Of a stretch of DNA of 64,000 nt, positions 8,012 to 16,994 are shown one piece after another; position 1 is the stretch's first letter, and each line of letters begins with the position of its first letter. The position numbers and the translations under genes are program-made. The notes under the pieces are model-generated. The model did not search any database and was not told where the DNA came from. It worked only from the letters and a program-made list of their open reading frames with translations. Source of the stretch: Tenacibaculum sp. M341 (GTDB lineage Bacteria; Bacteroidota; Bacteroidia; Flavobacteriales; Flavobacteriaceae); assembly GCF_004337695.1 (NCBI RefSeq), contig NZ_SJXJ01000003.1:186001-250000 (forward strand), read 5' to 3'.

Positions 8012-8560
8012 TTATTCATAAGCGTGTTTATATCCTTTTTCAGATACTATTTGTAATATATCGTGTTCTAAAGAAGCATTATTTACAGAATGTTCTACAA
8101 ATCGACCGATTTCTTTTCCTTTTTTGTAAAAAATAAAGGTAGGTACTCGTTCAATATTATAACCTTTTTCTAAGCCATTTGCTGTTTTTCCTCTGTTAAC
8201 AGTTACAAAAGACAACTGTTTTTCGTCAAAATTAGTTTCTTCTAAAATTTTATAAAATTTAGGCACTTCTCTTTTACTATCACCACACCATGTACCCATA
8301 AAAGCTTTAATAGTTACATCTTTTAAATAAGGCTTTAAAGCTTCTATAGTATTTTTATCAGTGCTATAATTTCTTAAAGTACCATTAAACCAGCTACTAC
8401 CAAAAGGTTCTTGTTGAAAATCTTTTTTAGTAACGTACCCTACTAAGTTTCCGCTAGCATCTTTAACAGCAGGTACTTTAGTAGTTGTATTTTGAGTTTT
8501 ATTATAACTAGCACAAGAAGAAATTATTGCTACAATAGCTAATACTATTATTTTTTTCAT
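8012..8560 (-). CDS. Thioredoxin-family lipoprotein with CxxS motif
   Basis: A 182-residue protein with a lipoprotein signal (IVAIISSCASY; Cys near residue 16), so it is probably anchored in the envelope. The thioredoxin fold is shown by TIKAFMGTWCGDSKREVPKF, a strand LSFVTVNRGK and the cis-Pro segment ERVPTFIFYKKGKEIGRF. The active site reads C-G-D-S: the second cysteine is replaced by serine, so it cannot be a classical dithiol oxidoreductase but could form mixed disulfides. It starts 1 bp after the gpmI stop, so the two are co-transcribed. Confidence 0.85.
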   Translation of the reverse strand: MKKIIVLAIVAIISSCASYNKTQNTTTKVPAVKDASGNLVGYVTKKDFQQEPFGSSWFNGTLRNYSTDKNTIEALKPYLKDVTIKAFMGTWCGDSKREVPKFYKILEETNFDEKQLSFVTVNRGKTANGLEKGYNIERVPTFIFYKKGKEIGRFVEHSVNNASLEHDILQIVSEKGYKHAYE

Positions 8561-8561
8561 A

Positions 8562-10079
8562 CTAAACTAATGGTTCTTGAGTCATTTCTTTAGGTTGATC
8601 AACTCCAATTAATTTTAAAATAGTTGGAGCCATGTCTCCTAAAATACCATTTTTTATTGATTTTAATTCTTTGTCGATCAAAATTAAAGGAACCGGATTA
8701 GTGGTATGTGCTGTGTTTGGAGAACCATCTTCATTAATCATCGTTTCACAATTTCCATGATCAGCTATTAATAATGTGGTATAATCATTTGCTAAGGCAG
8801 CAGTAACTACATCATTTACACATGTGTCTACAACTTCACAGGCTTTTACAGCTGCATTAAAATCTCCTGTATGTCCAACCATATCACCATTGGCAAAGTT
8901 CAAACAAACAAAATCAGTTTCGCCTTTGTTTAATTCAGGTACAATAGCATCACGAATTTCAAAAGCACTCATTTCTGGTTGTAAATCGTAAGTAGCTACT
9001 TTTGGAGATGGACAAAGTAAACGCTTTTCACCTTCAAATTCTTTTTCTCTTCCTCCAGAGAAGAAAAAAGTAACGTGTGGATACTTTTCTGTTTCTGCAA
9101 TTCTGATTTGCTTTTTAGAAGCTTTTTCTAACACTTCTCCTAAAGTGTTTTCAATGTTTTTATTATCGTAAATTACTTTAATGTCTTTAAAAGTAGCGTC
9201 ATAATTTGTCATAGTAACAAAGTATAACGGAAGTTTTTTCATGTCAAACTCAGTAAAATCTCTTTGACTTAAAGCATCAGTTAATTGTCTACCTCTATCA
9301 GTTCTAAAATTAAAGAAGATCACAATATCGTCTTCATTAATAGTAGTTTTAGGTTGATTGTTAGCATCAACCATAATAATTGGTTTTATAAACTCATCAG
9401 TAACATCATTGGCATAACTTTCAGCAATACTTTTACTAGCGTCAGAAGAAAATTCACCTTTACCATTCACAAGTGCATTGTATGCTAAACTTACTCTTTC
9501 CCATCTAGTATCTCTATCCATAGCATAATATCTACCCGTAATACTTGCAAGTTCACCAGTAGTGTTTTTCATATGCTCTTGAATTTCTTCAATAAAAGAT
9601 TGTCCAGATTTAGGATCAGTATCTCTTCCGTCAGTAAAAGCATGTAAAAAGATATTTTCAATATCAGCATTATCAGCAGCGGTAAGTAAACCTTTTAAAT
9701 GATTGATGTGAGAATGGATTCCTCCATCAGAAACCAAACCTAATAAATGAATGTTTTTATTATTCGTTTTAGCGTATTCAAAAGCATTTACCAACTCTTG
9801 TTCTTTAGAAAGAGTGTTGTCTTTAATAGCTTTATTGATTTTAGCTAAATTCTGATATACAATTCTACCAGCACCTAAATTGATATGACCAACTTCTGAA
9901 TTTCCCATTTGTCCTTCAGGAAGTCCAACAAATTCACCGTCAGTTCTTAATTCAGAATGAGGATATTTTTGATACAAAGAATCTATAAAAGGTGTATTGG
10001 CTTTGTCTACAGCAGATATTTCTGGGTTAGGAGAAATTCCCCAACCATCTAAAATCATTAAAATAACTTTCTTGTTCAT
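8562..10079 (-). CDS. gpmI: 2,3-bisphosphoglycerate-independent phosphoglycerate mutase
   Basis: A 505-residue glycolytic enzyme interconverting 3- and 2-phosphoglycerate using Mn2+. It starts with the ILDGWG metal-binding segment. The phospho-serine motif MGNSEVGH is near residue 61, followed by the DGRDTDP, GRYYAMDRD and FRTDR substrate-binding motifs and the C-terminal NFANGDMVGHTG and ADHGN metal sites. Full family length. It is the first gene of a minus-strand operon with the thioredoxin-like lipoprotein. Confidence 0.97.
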   Translation of the reverse strand: MNKKVILMILDGWGISPNPEISAVDKANTPFIDSLYQKYPHSELRTDGEFVGLPEGQMGNSEVGHINLGAGRIVYQNLAKINKAIKDNTLSKEQELVNAFEYAKTNNKNIHLLGLVSDGGIHSHINHLKGLLTAADNADIENIFLHAFTDGRDTDPKSGQSFIEEIQEHMKNTTGELASITGRYYAMDRDTRWERVSLAYNALVNGKGEFSSDASKSIAESYANDVTDEFIKPIIMVDANNQPKTTINEDDIVIFFNFRTDRGRQLTDALSQRDFTEFDMKKLPLYFVTMTNYDATFKDIKVIYDNKNIENTLGEVLEKASKKQIRIAETEKYPHVTFFFSGGREKEFEGEKRLLCPSPKVATYDLQPEMSAFEIRDAIVPELNKGETDFVCLNFANGDMVGHTGDFNAAVKACEVVDTCVNDVVTAALANDYTTLLIADHGNCETMINEDGSPNTAHTTNPVPLILIDKELKSIKNGILGDMAPTILKLIGVDQPKEMTQEPLV

Positions 10080-10127
10080 TATGGTACGGTTTGAACAGTA
10101 AAAGTACTAAAGATTTTTAAGGGATTT

Positions 10128-10394
10128 CTAAAATTTAACGAAACCGATTGCGAGCAGAATTGCTAAGCAAAAGATAATCAAAGGTATTGCTTTAGATAAC
10201 ATTTCTCGGTTAGCTTCTTTTTTAGTGTTTTCTCTAATTTTTTTTAATTCATTTTCAGTAGCGTTGTTTTTAAAATATAATTCTCCTTTTTCTTTAAAGT
10301 CATATTTTTCTAATTTTTTTAAAGCGCTTACACGTTCACGTTTATTATTTTTTAAACTAGTAACCATTGCCGATACGGCTCCTCCAAAACTCAT
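10128..10394 (-). CDS. Small membrane protein, tandem paralog 3
   Basis: An 88-residue protein whose core (SLKNNKRERVSALKKLEKYDFKEKGELYFKNNATENEL) is shared with the two genes behind it (10421 and 10687). A charged N-terminal part is followed by one C-terminal hydrophobic segment (IPLIIFCLAILLAIGFVKF), so it is probably a tail-anchored inner-membrane protein. I recognise no characterised family. The three genes share strand and spacing and are presumably one transcript. Confidence 0.72.
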   Translation of the reverse strand: MSFGGAVSAMVTSLKNNKRERVSALKKLEKYDFKEKGELYFKNNATENELKKIRENTKKEANREMLSKAIPLIIFCLAILLAIGFVKF

Positions 10395-10420
10395 ACTTTT
10401 TCTTTTTTAATTACGATTTT

Positions 10421-10675
10421 TTAAAATATTATAATACCAGTTAAAAACATAGCAGAAATAAAAACAAGTGAGAATACAATATAGTTGATCAATACTTCTT
10501 CTTTAGCGTCTGTTTTTGCCTGTACTTTTATGAATTCTAATTCATTTTTAGTTGCTTTATTTTTAAAATACAATTTACCTTCTTCTTTAAAATTATATTT
10601 TTCTAATTTGTCAATAACACTCACTCGAGGGCGTTTGTTGTTTTTTAAACTGACATTCATAGTTGGAAATCCCAT
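10421..10675 (-). CDS. Small membrane protein, tandem paralog 2
   Basis: An 84-residue paralog of its neighbours: VSLKNNKRPRVSVIDKLEKYNFKEEGKLYFKNKATKNEL, then a single C-terminal hydrophobic helix (IVFSLVFISAMFLTGIIIF). The lysine/arginine-rich start and the YxFKExGxLYFKNxAT block are the family signature visible here. Function unknown. Confidence 0.72.
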   Translation of the reverse strand: MGFPTMNVSLKNNKRPRVSVIDKLEKYNFKEEGKLYFKNKATKNELEFIKVQAKTDAKEEVLINYIVFSLVFISAMFLTGIIIF

Positions 10676-10686
10676 ATTTTTCTTTT

Positions 10687-10941
10687 TTAAAATTTTATAA
10701 TTCCTGTTAATAATAAAGTAGATACAGAAATTAAAGTATACACAGCGTAATTTATTAAAGTGTCTCTTTTAGCATCTTTTAAAGCTTGTTTTCTAATTTT
10801 ATTTAATAATTTAGGAGTAGCTTTGTTTTTAAAGTATAGTTTACCTTTTTCTTTAAAATTGTATTTTTTTAATTTTTCAATAGCACTTACTCTTTTTCTT
10901 TTGTTGCTTTTTATTATTGCAATCATTCCTGAAGCTGTCAT
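10687..10941 (-). CDS. Small membrane protein, tandem paralog 1
   Basis: An 84-residue first copy of the tandem set: IIKSNKRKRVSAIEKLKKYNFKEKGKLYFKNKATPKLL, then a C-terminal hydrophobic helix (AVYTLISVSTLLLTGIIKF). The copies have diverged (roughly half the residues shared by eye), so the triplication is not recent. Function unknown. Confidence 0.72.
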   Translation of the reverse strand: MTASGMIAIIKSNKRKRVSAIEKLKKYNFKEKGKLYFKNKATPKLLNKIRKQALKDAKRDTLINYAVYTLISVSTLLLTGIIKF

Positions 10942-11004
10942 ATATTTTTCTTTTAAATTGTTTTATTTATCAGTAGTATATTTTTTAAAAACGTTACATA
11001 TTTA

Positions 11005-11042
11005 GCAAAAAAAAGAGGTGAAATTATTTATTCCACCTCTTT
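11005..11042 (-). terminator. Terminator of the M48 peptidase gene
   Basis: A 9-bp perfect stem (AAAGAGGTG 11012-11020 / CACCTCTTT 11034-11042). Read on the minus strand it is followed by a run of eight or so T residues. It lies 20 bp beyond the M48 stop. Confidence 0.82.
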
Positions 11043-11061
11043 GTTATGTATTGATATTTAG

Positions 11062-11841
11062 TTAGCTATACTTTCTGATAGCTTCTTTAATTTTTTGAAT
11101 TCTATTTTCAGGATCAGGGTGTGTACTTTGAAATTCTGGAACTCGATTTGGACCTGCAGCTGCTTTTAAAATTTCCATTACATTAATTAAATATCTAGGA
11201 TCATAACCAGCATCAAGCATTAATTTTACCCCAATTTCATCACTCTCTAATTCATCACCTCTACCATTTTTTAACAATGTTTGTTGTCCAATATTATTAG
11301 CTAAATTTCCCATGTCAGCACCAACAGAAGCTCCCATAGTAATTAATTTCCAAAAGTTAGCTTCGCTAATTCGTTCGTTAGAATGTTTTCCTAAAACATG
11401 TCCAATTTCATGCCCTAAAACTCCGGCAACCATATCTTCGTTCAATCTCCCATTGCTATCTGTAAGTTTAGAAAACAAAGCATACGTAATAAAAATTTGT
11501 CCGCCTGGTAGGGCGAAAGCATTAATTGCTCTGTCGTCTTTTAATAGGTGAAATTCATATTTATAAGCTGATTTTTTAGCGATAGAATTGTCTACCAATT
11601 TTTTTCCTATTTGATCAACATATGCTTGATATTGATTGTTAGGATACAACCCTCCATGTTGATTAGCCATGGCAGGAGCTTGTCGAATACCAATTTGAAT
11701 TTCTTGTTCGGTATTCAAACTAATGGTTTGCATTTTTCCTGTATAGGGGTTCTCTTGTCGCTGACTACACTTTCGTAAATAAGCAAAAGCAACAATTGCC
11801 ACACCTATAATTAAACGAAACTTTAATCCTCCTCTTCTCAT
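11062..11841 (-). CDS. M48-family metallopeptidase
   Basis: A 259-residue zinc peptidase with the HEIGH motif (GVLGHEIGHVLGKHSNER, near residue 144) and the downstream Glu ligand in ELESDEIGVKLMLDAGYDP. An N-terminal hydrophobic stretch (LIIGVAIVAFAYL) followed by RKC suggests membrane association or a lipoprotein-like anchor. This matches the periplasmic BepA/LoiP-type branch, which handles misfolded outer-membrane proteins; the exact role is inferred. It is transcribed alone and ends at a strong terminator. Confidence 0.9.
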   Translation of the reverse strand: MRRGGLKFRLIIGVAIVAFAYLRKCSQRQENPYTGKMQTISLNTEQEIQIGIRQAPAMANQHGGLYPNNQYQAYVDQIGKKLVDNSIAKKSAYKYEFHLLKDDRAINAFALPGGQIFITYALFSKLTDSNGRLNEDMVAGVLGHEIGHVLGKHSNERISEANFWKLITMGASVGADMGNLANNIGQQTLLKNGRGDELESDEIGVKLMLDAGYDPRYLINVMEILKAAAGPNRVPEFQSTHPDPENRIQKIKEAIRKYS

Positions 11842-11948
11842 GTTCTTTGATTTTATGTTATATATAAAGATACAAAAAACTCCGATTTTTAGATTGTTTT
11901 TGAGGAAATGAGTATTTTTATGCTCTGAAATAAATTCTATTTTTTTGT

Positions 11949-13709
11949 ATGAAAACTAACTTTGAACTTAATGAAGTAACAAAAAAATTGCCTAAACATT
12001 TACATAAGTTTGTTGTAAAGCAACCTTATGATGAATATACGGCTCAAAATCAAGCAGTGTGGAGGTATGTAATGAAGATGAATGTAGATTATTTGAGTAA
12101 GGTAGCGCATGAATCATATATTGAAGGTTTACAAAAAACAGGAATTTCAATAGATACTATTCCTAGAATGGAGGGAATGAATCGTATTTTGAAAGAAATT
12201 GGCTGGGCAGCTGTTTCTGTAGATGGATTTATTCCACCAAACGCTTTTATGGAGTTTCAAGCCTATAATGTATTGGTGATAGCTTCTGATATGCGAACTA
12301 TAGATCACATAAAATACACACCTGCACCAGATATTATTCATGAAGCAGCGGGGCATGCACCAATTATAGCAAACCCAGAATATGCTGAATATTTAAGAAG
12401 GTTTGGAGAAATAGGAGCAAAGGCAATTTCTTCTGCTAGAGATTATGAAATGTATGAGGCAATTCGTTTGTTATCTATTTTGAAAGAAAACCCAAATGCA
12501 TCTCAAAAAGAAATTCAAGAAGCACAAGAGAAGGTTGAATGGCTTCAAAATAATATGGGAGAGCTGTCAGAAATGGCTCAGATTAGAAATTTACATTGGT
12601 GGACTGTAGAGTATGGTTTGATTGGTACTGTTGAGAATCCAAAAATTTATGGAGCAGGATTGTTATCTTCCATAGGAGAAAGTAAATGGTGTATGCAAGA
12701 TGCAGTTAAAAAACTACCTTATACTTTAGAGGCGTCAAATGTTTCTTTTGATATTACAAAACCTCAACCACAATTATTTGTAACTCCAGATTTTGCACAT
12801 TTAAGTTTGGTGTTAGAGCAGTATGCAAATACAATGGGAATTCGAAAAGGTGGATTAACAGGAGTAAAAAAGTTAATCGACTCAAAAAATTTGGGAACTA
12901 TAGAATTGTCTACAGGAGTTCAAATTTCGGGAGTATTTTCAAATGTGATTGCAGATAAAAATAACAAACCAATTTACATTCAAACTACTGGAGGAACTGC
13001 TTTGGCTAATAGAGATAAAGAATTGATAGGTCATGGAACAGCTTATCATGCCGAAGGTTATGGTAGTCCGATAGGAAAATTAAAAGGAATTAATATTCCG
13101 ATAGAAAATATGAGTCCGAGAGATTTGGAAGCGTATGGGATTTATGAAGGGAAAAATGTAGTCTTAGAGTTTGAAGGAGGAATAAAAGTTGAAGGAGAAG
13201 TAATTACAGGTACTAGAGATTTAAGAGGAAGAATTCAGTTAATTTCATTTAAGAACTGTACTGTAACTCATAATGAAATGGTGTTATTCCATCCAGATTG
13301 GGGAATTTATGACATGGCTGTTGGAGTAGAAGTAATTTCTGCATATGCAGGTCCTGCGGATGCTAATTCTTTTGAAGATATTGGTAAGGTTTCTGAAACT
13401 AAAACTCATAAAATAGATTACAGTGATACTGATAAGGAGTTGTACAAACTTTATACAGAGGTAAGAGAGATAAGAGAAAAGAATGAAGTTTCTGAAGATA
13501 AAGTTACTCTTGTTTTTAATAGGGTTAAAACTAGTTTTAATAATGACTGGTTATTGGCATTAGAATTGTATGAATTAGCTGTAATTAACGACTATGAAAT
13601 AAAGAATGAAATAAAAATCTATTTAGAGGGCTTACAAGCATCAAATAAAGATTTTGAAAGTTTAATAGATAGTGGTTTATCACTATTGAATGATAAGCAA
13701 GCAGTTTAA
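11949..13709 (+). CDS. phhA: Aromatic amino acid hydroxylase (phenylalanine 4-monooxygenase, long Bacteroidetes form)
   Basis: A 586-residue protein. The N-terminal half carries the biopterin-dependent hydroxylase core: the Fe ligands are the two His of IIHEAAGHAPII and the Glu of RRFGEIGAKA, with WWTVEYGLIG and YGAGLLSSIGE downstream. It converts Phe to Tyr with tetrahydropterin and O2. The C-terminal 250 residues, absent from the short proteobacterial enzyme, are of unknown role. Its stop overlaps the start of the rhodanese gene (TAATG), so the two are coupled. Confidence 0.88.
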   Translation: MKTNFELNEVTKKLPKHLHKFVVKQPYDEYTAQNQAVWRYVMKMNVDYLSKVAHESYIEGLQKTGISIDTIPRMEGMNRILKEIGWAAVSVDGFIPPNAFMEFQAYNVLVIASDMRTIDHIKYTPAPDIIHEAAGHAPIIANPEYAEYLRRFGEIGAKAISSARDYEMYEAIRLLSILKENPNASQKEIQEAQEKVEWLQNNMGELSEMAQIRNLHWWTVEYGLIGTVENPKIYGAGLLSSIGESKWCMQDAVKKLPYTLEASNVSFDITKPQPQLFVTPDFAHLSLVLEQYANTMGIRKGGLTGVKKLIDSKNLGTIELSTGVQISGVFSNVIADKNNKPIYIQTTGGTALANRDKELIGHGTAYHAEGYGSPIGKLKGINIPIENMSPRDLEAYGIYEGKNVVLEFEGGIKVEGEVITGTRDLRGRIQLISFKNCTVTHNEMVLFHPDWGIYDMAVGVEVISAYAGPADANSFEDIGKVSETKTHKIDYSDTDKELYKLYTEVREIREKNEVSEDKVTLVFNRVKTSFNNDWLLALELYELAVINDYEIKNEIKIYLEGLQASNKDFESLIDSGLSLLNDKQAV

Positions 13710-14020
13710 TGAATTTTTTAAAAAGAATATTTAGCGGAAAAAATATGGCAAACCAAATACAAGAATATTTAGAAAAAGGAGCAGTTGTTTTAGATGTTAG
13801 AACAATTGCTGAGTGGAATGAAGGGCATAGCGAAGGAGCAAAGCATATTGTTTTAAATACCATTCCAGAAAATATAGAAGAGATAAAATCTTGGGACAAA
13901 CCAGTTATTGCGGTTTGTAGAAGTGGAGGAAGAAGCGGACAAGCTACTGAGTTTTTGCAAGGTCATGGTATTGATATTATCAATGGAGGACCTTGGGGAG
14001 ATGTAGATCAATATTTATAG
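13709..14020 (+). CDS. Rhodanese-like sulfurtransferase domain protein
   Basis: A 103-residue single rhodanese domain. The active-site loop VCRSGGRSGQAT carries the catalytic Cys, preceded by VVLDVRTIAEWNEGH and followed by GHGIDIINGGPW. The domain transfers sulfane sulfur to thiophilic acceptors. The first 12 residues are basic and could be replaced by an internal Met start (MANQIQEY). It is coupled to the upstream hydroxylase gene and ends at the terminator that marks the left border of the phage-derived region. Confidence 0.9.
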   Translation: MNFLKRIFSGKNMANQIQEYLEKGAVVLDVRTIAEWNEGHSEGAKHIVLNTIPENIEEIKSWDKPVIAVCRSGGRSGQATEFLQGHGIDIINGGPWGDVDQYL

Positions 14021-14053
14021 AGAGCGATTTTTTCAAACGAAAAGCAGTACAAT

Positions 14054-14115
14054 AAATAACCTGTTTATTTTTAGATAGTAAAAAATTACAATATCAAAAA
14101 ATAAACAGGTTATTT
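14054..14115. terminator. Bidirectional terminator at left border of tail locus
   Basis: A perfect 19-bp inverted repeat (arms 14054-14072 and 14097-14115; core AACCTGTTTATT) with a 24-nt loop, lying between the convergent rhodanese gene and the minus-strand coiled-coil gene. The arms end in T runs on both strands, so it can stop transcription from both sides. Confidence 0.85.
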
Positions 14116-14200
14116 CGTTATACTAAATTTAGTGAGAGGTTTTTTAGTTTTGTAATTATATAGGAAACTACCAACTAAAATACAATGTGTTGAATATTAA

Positions 14201-14746
14201 TTAAAGAGAAACACCTACCAAAATACCAGCACCAATTCCGGCAGCGCCAATAAGTATTTTTTCAAATAACCTTTTTCTTCGTTCTCGCTTTGTGGCTTTT
14301 TCAGCTATTTCTAAGCTTTTGTTGGCTTTTTCTAAACTGTTTAAGGTTAAATCTAGTGCTTTTTGAGTATTAGCAAGTGTTAATTGTGTTCGTTCATAAA
14401 CAGCTCTATCTAATGAGTCGCTTTCAGAAAAATTAATTTTTAAACGACGTTCTAAATCAATGTTTTTTCGAAGTGCTTGAGCATATCTTTTTACAAGTTC
14501 TTGCGTCATTTGATCTTTATTGACGGTGCTTTCATACACATTTTTAATTGCTAAAAAAGATTTTTTATTAACTAAATAAACTTCAGGTGTTTTAAATAAG
14601 TATAAGCTGTCTTTTTTTACAGTTATTGGTTCTCCTATATGGTTGGCGTAAGAACTTGGAATTGTAATAATATTTAAAGAGTCTTTGGTTTGACTAAAAC
14701 CAATATATGAGACTGCGATTAAAAGGAATAGGATTAGTTTTTTCAT
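14201..14746 (-). CDS. Secreted coiled-coil protein with C-terminal hydrophobic segment (lysis operon, putative)
   Basis: A 181-residue protein. A cleavable signal peptide (MKKLILFLLIAVSYIGFSQ) is followed by a short beta-like stretch, a long helical coiled coil (about residues 75-155) and a glycine-rich hydrophobic end (KILIGAAGIGAGILVGVSL). A periplasmic coil tethered at its end is compatible with a spanin-like or cell-wall-spacing role, but I recognise no family. It is the last gene of a minus-strand operon with a TM-coiled-coil protein and an amidase, next to the tail-locus repressor. Confidence 0.6.
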   Translation of the reverse strand: MKKLILFLLIAVSYIGFSQTKDSLNIITIPSSYANHIGEPITVKKDSLYLFKTPEVYLVNKKSFLAIKNVYESTVNKDQMTQELVKRYAQALRKNIDLERRLKINFSESDSLDRAVYERTQLTLANTQKALDLTLNSLEKANKSLEIAEKATKRERRKRLFEKILIGAAGIGAGILVGVSL

Positions 14747-14771
14747 GATTTTTTGGCTTTTTTAGAGGTGT

Positions 14772-15161
14772 TTAATTGTTTTTTAAACCGAAGAGACGAT
14801 CTAGAATTAATCTGTCTTCAGTTAGCTTGTCGTTGGTGATTTTTATAGAATCTTTAATTCGCATTAAATCTTCCCAATCTTTAGCATTTCTTTTTTCAAA
14901 AGAAAGAATTAAAGAATCTCTTTTATGAATAATTAAATCTTTTTGAGCTTTCATCTTTTTAAACTCCATTTGAGCATTTTTTAGCTCGTTTTGTACAGAA
15001 ATAATTGTTTCTTTTGAGTTTTTAAGCTCTTCTTTGGTGTTTTTAAGTTCTGTAGAAATAATATTTAAATTATCGTTGGAACTTAAAGTAAAATAACCAA
15101 TTACAATTAAAAAAACGATGACTATTATTTGGAGTATGGTGTTGATATTGGAGTTTTTCAT
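14772..15161 (-). CDS. N-anchored coiled-coil membrane protein (i-spanin-like, putative)
   Basis: A 129-residue protein with one N-terminal transmembrane segment (TILQIIVIVFLIVIGYFTL) and then an almost continuous heptad coiled coil rich in K, E and N. This is the topology of phage Rz inner-membrane spanins, though sequence proof is lacking. It is flanked by an amidase gene upstream and a secreted coiled-coil protein downstream with 25-32 bp gaps, which supports a lysis cassette for release of tail particles. Confidence 0.55.
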   Translation of the reverse strand: MKNSNINTILQIIVIVFLIVIGYFTLSSNDNLNIISTELKNTKEELKNSKETIISVQNELKNAQMEFKKMKAQKDLIIHKRDSLILSFEKRNAKDWEDLMRIKDSIKITNDKLTEDRLILDRLFGLKNN

Positions 15162-15193
15162 AGGTTAATAGGTTTGTTTGGTTGATTTTTTAA

Positions 15194-15952
15194 TTAATAG
15201 ATGTTATTCCAATCAAAAGCAGGTCCAATATCCCATTTTCCTGAAGTTCTGTAATTAACATGAGAAACAATGCCTCTGAAATTTGTTAACTCGTTTTTAG
15301 ATAAAGTTTCAAATCTTTTTTCTTCAGGTAAAAACTCTCTAGGTATGTTGTATTGTGCGGTTAAATAGTCTAATAATATACATAAACTTGCATACTGTTT
15401 TTTAGTGAAGTTTGCATAGTACATTTCTCCACGATATGGACTATCTAGTTTTGTGTAAAATTGAGTATCGTTTAGAGTGCAGTACACATCGTTGTCATTG
15501 TATACAGTCACTAGTTTATCATCTATCCTTTTTAAAAAGCCAATATTTGATATCTCAATAGCAATTGTTCTTTTACTGCCTTTGGTGTTACCTCCAACAG
15601 CGCCAGATCCTAAATGATAAGACCAATAAGCGGAAGACCATAGGTTAAGAATACTACCGTTTCTAGCAATAATAAAAGGTGTAGAAACATGATAGTTTGG
15701 TCTAGACAGTGCGGCTACATCGCCTTTTAAATATCCGGCTGTATAGTGAAGAACAATCTGTGTTTTTTTGTTTTTTTCTTGATAGTAAAATGAACTATCG
15801 TTGTTTTTTGGTTTGCAGTTAACATAAGACATTGTATTGGTAGTTCCTTTAATAGGTACGCTCATGTTTTTTAAAACGAACTCTTTTCCGTCGGAATCTC
15901 TTCCTGTTTCAAAAAAAGTTCGTTCATGTTTGGGTATACTTGTAGCTTTCAT
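15194..15952 (-). CDS. N-acetylmuramoyl-L-alanine amidase (Amidase_2 fold)
   Basis: A 252-residue AmpD/PGRP-like zinc amidase. The zinc triad is visible as His in IVLHYTAG (residue 69), His in IVSHVNYR (231) and Asp in GKWDIGPAFDW (241), the H-H-D set of AmpD-type enzymes; SYHLGSG and RTIAIEISN belong to the same fold. It cleaves the MurNAc-L-Ala bond of peptidoglycan. I prefer ATG 15952 over the upstream TTG at 15973, because a -7 box ends at 15978 and would leave no leader for the TTG. No signal peptide is seen. It is the first gene of the minus-strand lysis-type operon. Confidence 0.85.
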   Translation of the reverse strand: MKATSIPKHERTFFETGRDSDGKEFVLKNMSVPIKGTTNTMSYVNCKPKNNDSSFYYQEKNKKTQIVLHYTAGYLKGDVAALSRPNYHVSTPFIIARNGSILNLWSSAYWSYHLGSGAVGGNTKGSKRTIAIEISNIGFLKRIDDKLVTVYNDNDVYCTLNDTQFYTKLDSPYRGEMYYANFTKKQYASLCILLDYLTAQYNIPREFLPEEKRFETLSKNELTNFRGIVSHVNYRTSGKWDIGPAFDWNNIY

Positions 15953-15977
15953 TTTCTTATTTGGTTTGAGCAATTAG

Positions 15978-15985
15978 CAAAATTA
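15978..15985 (-). promoter_or_regulatory. Promoter -7 box for the lysis-type operon
   Basis: TAATTTTG on the minus strand fits TAnnTTTG and lies about 25 bp ahead of the amidase ATG. A TTG at 16012-16010 is 24 bp further upstream, slightly beyond the usual 17-23. It lets the operon be transcribed separately from the repressor. Confidence 0.55.
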
Positions 15986-16050
15986 CATTCGAAATATATG
16001 ATTATTAATCAAATAAATAGAATTGTAATTTTACTATTATTTTTTATGTT

Positions 16051-16782
16051 TTACCCCATAGAATTAATTCTTACAGAAGCTTTAACTATTGCCATAGCTC
16101 TAATTGTACTAATATTAATGTCTTTAGGTTGGTGATGTTGATTTTGTGATACCAGTTTTATGTAATCATCACCTTTTTCAGATTTTTGAATATATTTTAC
16201 ACTGATAAACTCTTCTCCAGCTATTTCTATAGAGATTAAATACATTTCTCCCCAGAAAATTTCATTACTGAAATCGTAAATTTGTTTGTAAGCAACAATG
16301 TCTCCACTTTTTAATAAAGGGTACATGCTGTCTCCGGTAACAAATACGGCACCATCGCATTTTGGTAAATTAGGAATAGTTAAAACACCAACTGGACTAG
16401 CATCGCCATGTGATTGAAATAATTCAACTAAACCAGCAACAGCTTCAATATTATATAAAGGAACTTCTTGTTTGCTTATTTCGTGATCCGTTTTTAATTT
16501 GAAAATGTTATCTGGTACAGAGTTAATTTTCTCTAGTAAAGCCGCATTATCTTCCATGTCATTTTCATTAAATAGCATTTCTCCTTTTCCAGTTAACAGC
16601 CATAAAGAGTTGTATTGAGGGTATTGTTCAACAATTTTAGTAAGCCATTTACTTTGAATGTCTGTTTTATTATTAAATGCTCTGCTTAAAACGCCTTTAC
16701 TTGCTCCAATTTGTTTTTCTAAAGCCGTAATTTTAATATTCTCATGGTCTGCCATGAGTTTGATTCGATCTATAGTACTCAT
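16051..16782 (-). CDS. Phage repressor, CI/LexA-like with S24 autocleavage domain
   Basis: A 243-residue protein. An N-terminal HTH (about residues 17-50, ITALEKQIGASKGVLSRAFNN) binds DNA. The C-terminal S24 peptidase domain has Ser152 (TGDSMYP), Lys196 (ISVKYI) and a scissile Ala116-Gly117 in the linker (IEAVAGLVELF). Family knowledge: RecA-stimulated autocleavage inactivates the repressor after DNA damage. It sits at the divergent border between the minus-strand lysis operon and the plus-strand early operon, beside palindromic operators at 17025-17116. This implies SOS-type induction of the tail locus. Confidence 0.9.
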   Translation of the reverse strand: MSTIDRIKLMADHENIKITALEKQIGASKGVLSRAFNNKTDIQSKWLTKIVEQYPQYNSLWLLTGKGEMLFNENDMEDNAALLEKINSVPDNIFKLKTDHEISKQEVPLYNIEAVAGLVELFQSHGDASPVGVLTIPNLPKCDGAVFVTGDSMYPLLKSGDIVAYKQIYDFSNEIFWGEMYLISIEIAGEEFISVKYIQKSEKGDDYIKLVSQNQHHQPKDINISTIRAMAIVKASVRINSMG

Positions 16783-16994
16783 TATTTTTACGATTCTTAC
16801 CTGTTAGTTTTTCCTTAATGTAAATTTCTATATGTACATTTTAACAAACCTTGTTTATTAAAATTTATTTTTTAATATCAAATATCCTACTCGAGATAAA
16901 CTCTTTACACATTACTTTTTTGAAAAAGAAATAATTATCGCTTTTAAAAAGCATTCAATCTGCTATAGGGAATTGTTAATTGGAAATTCTGGAG

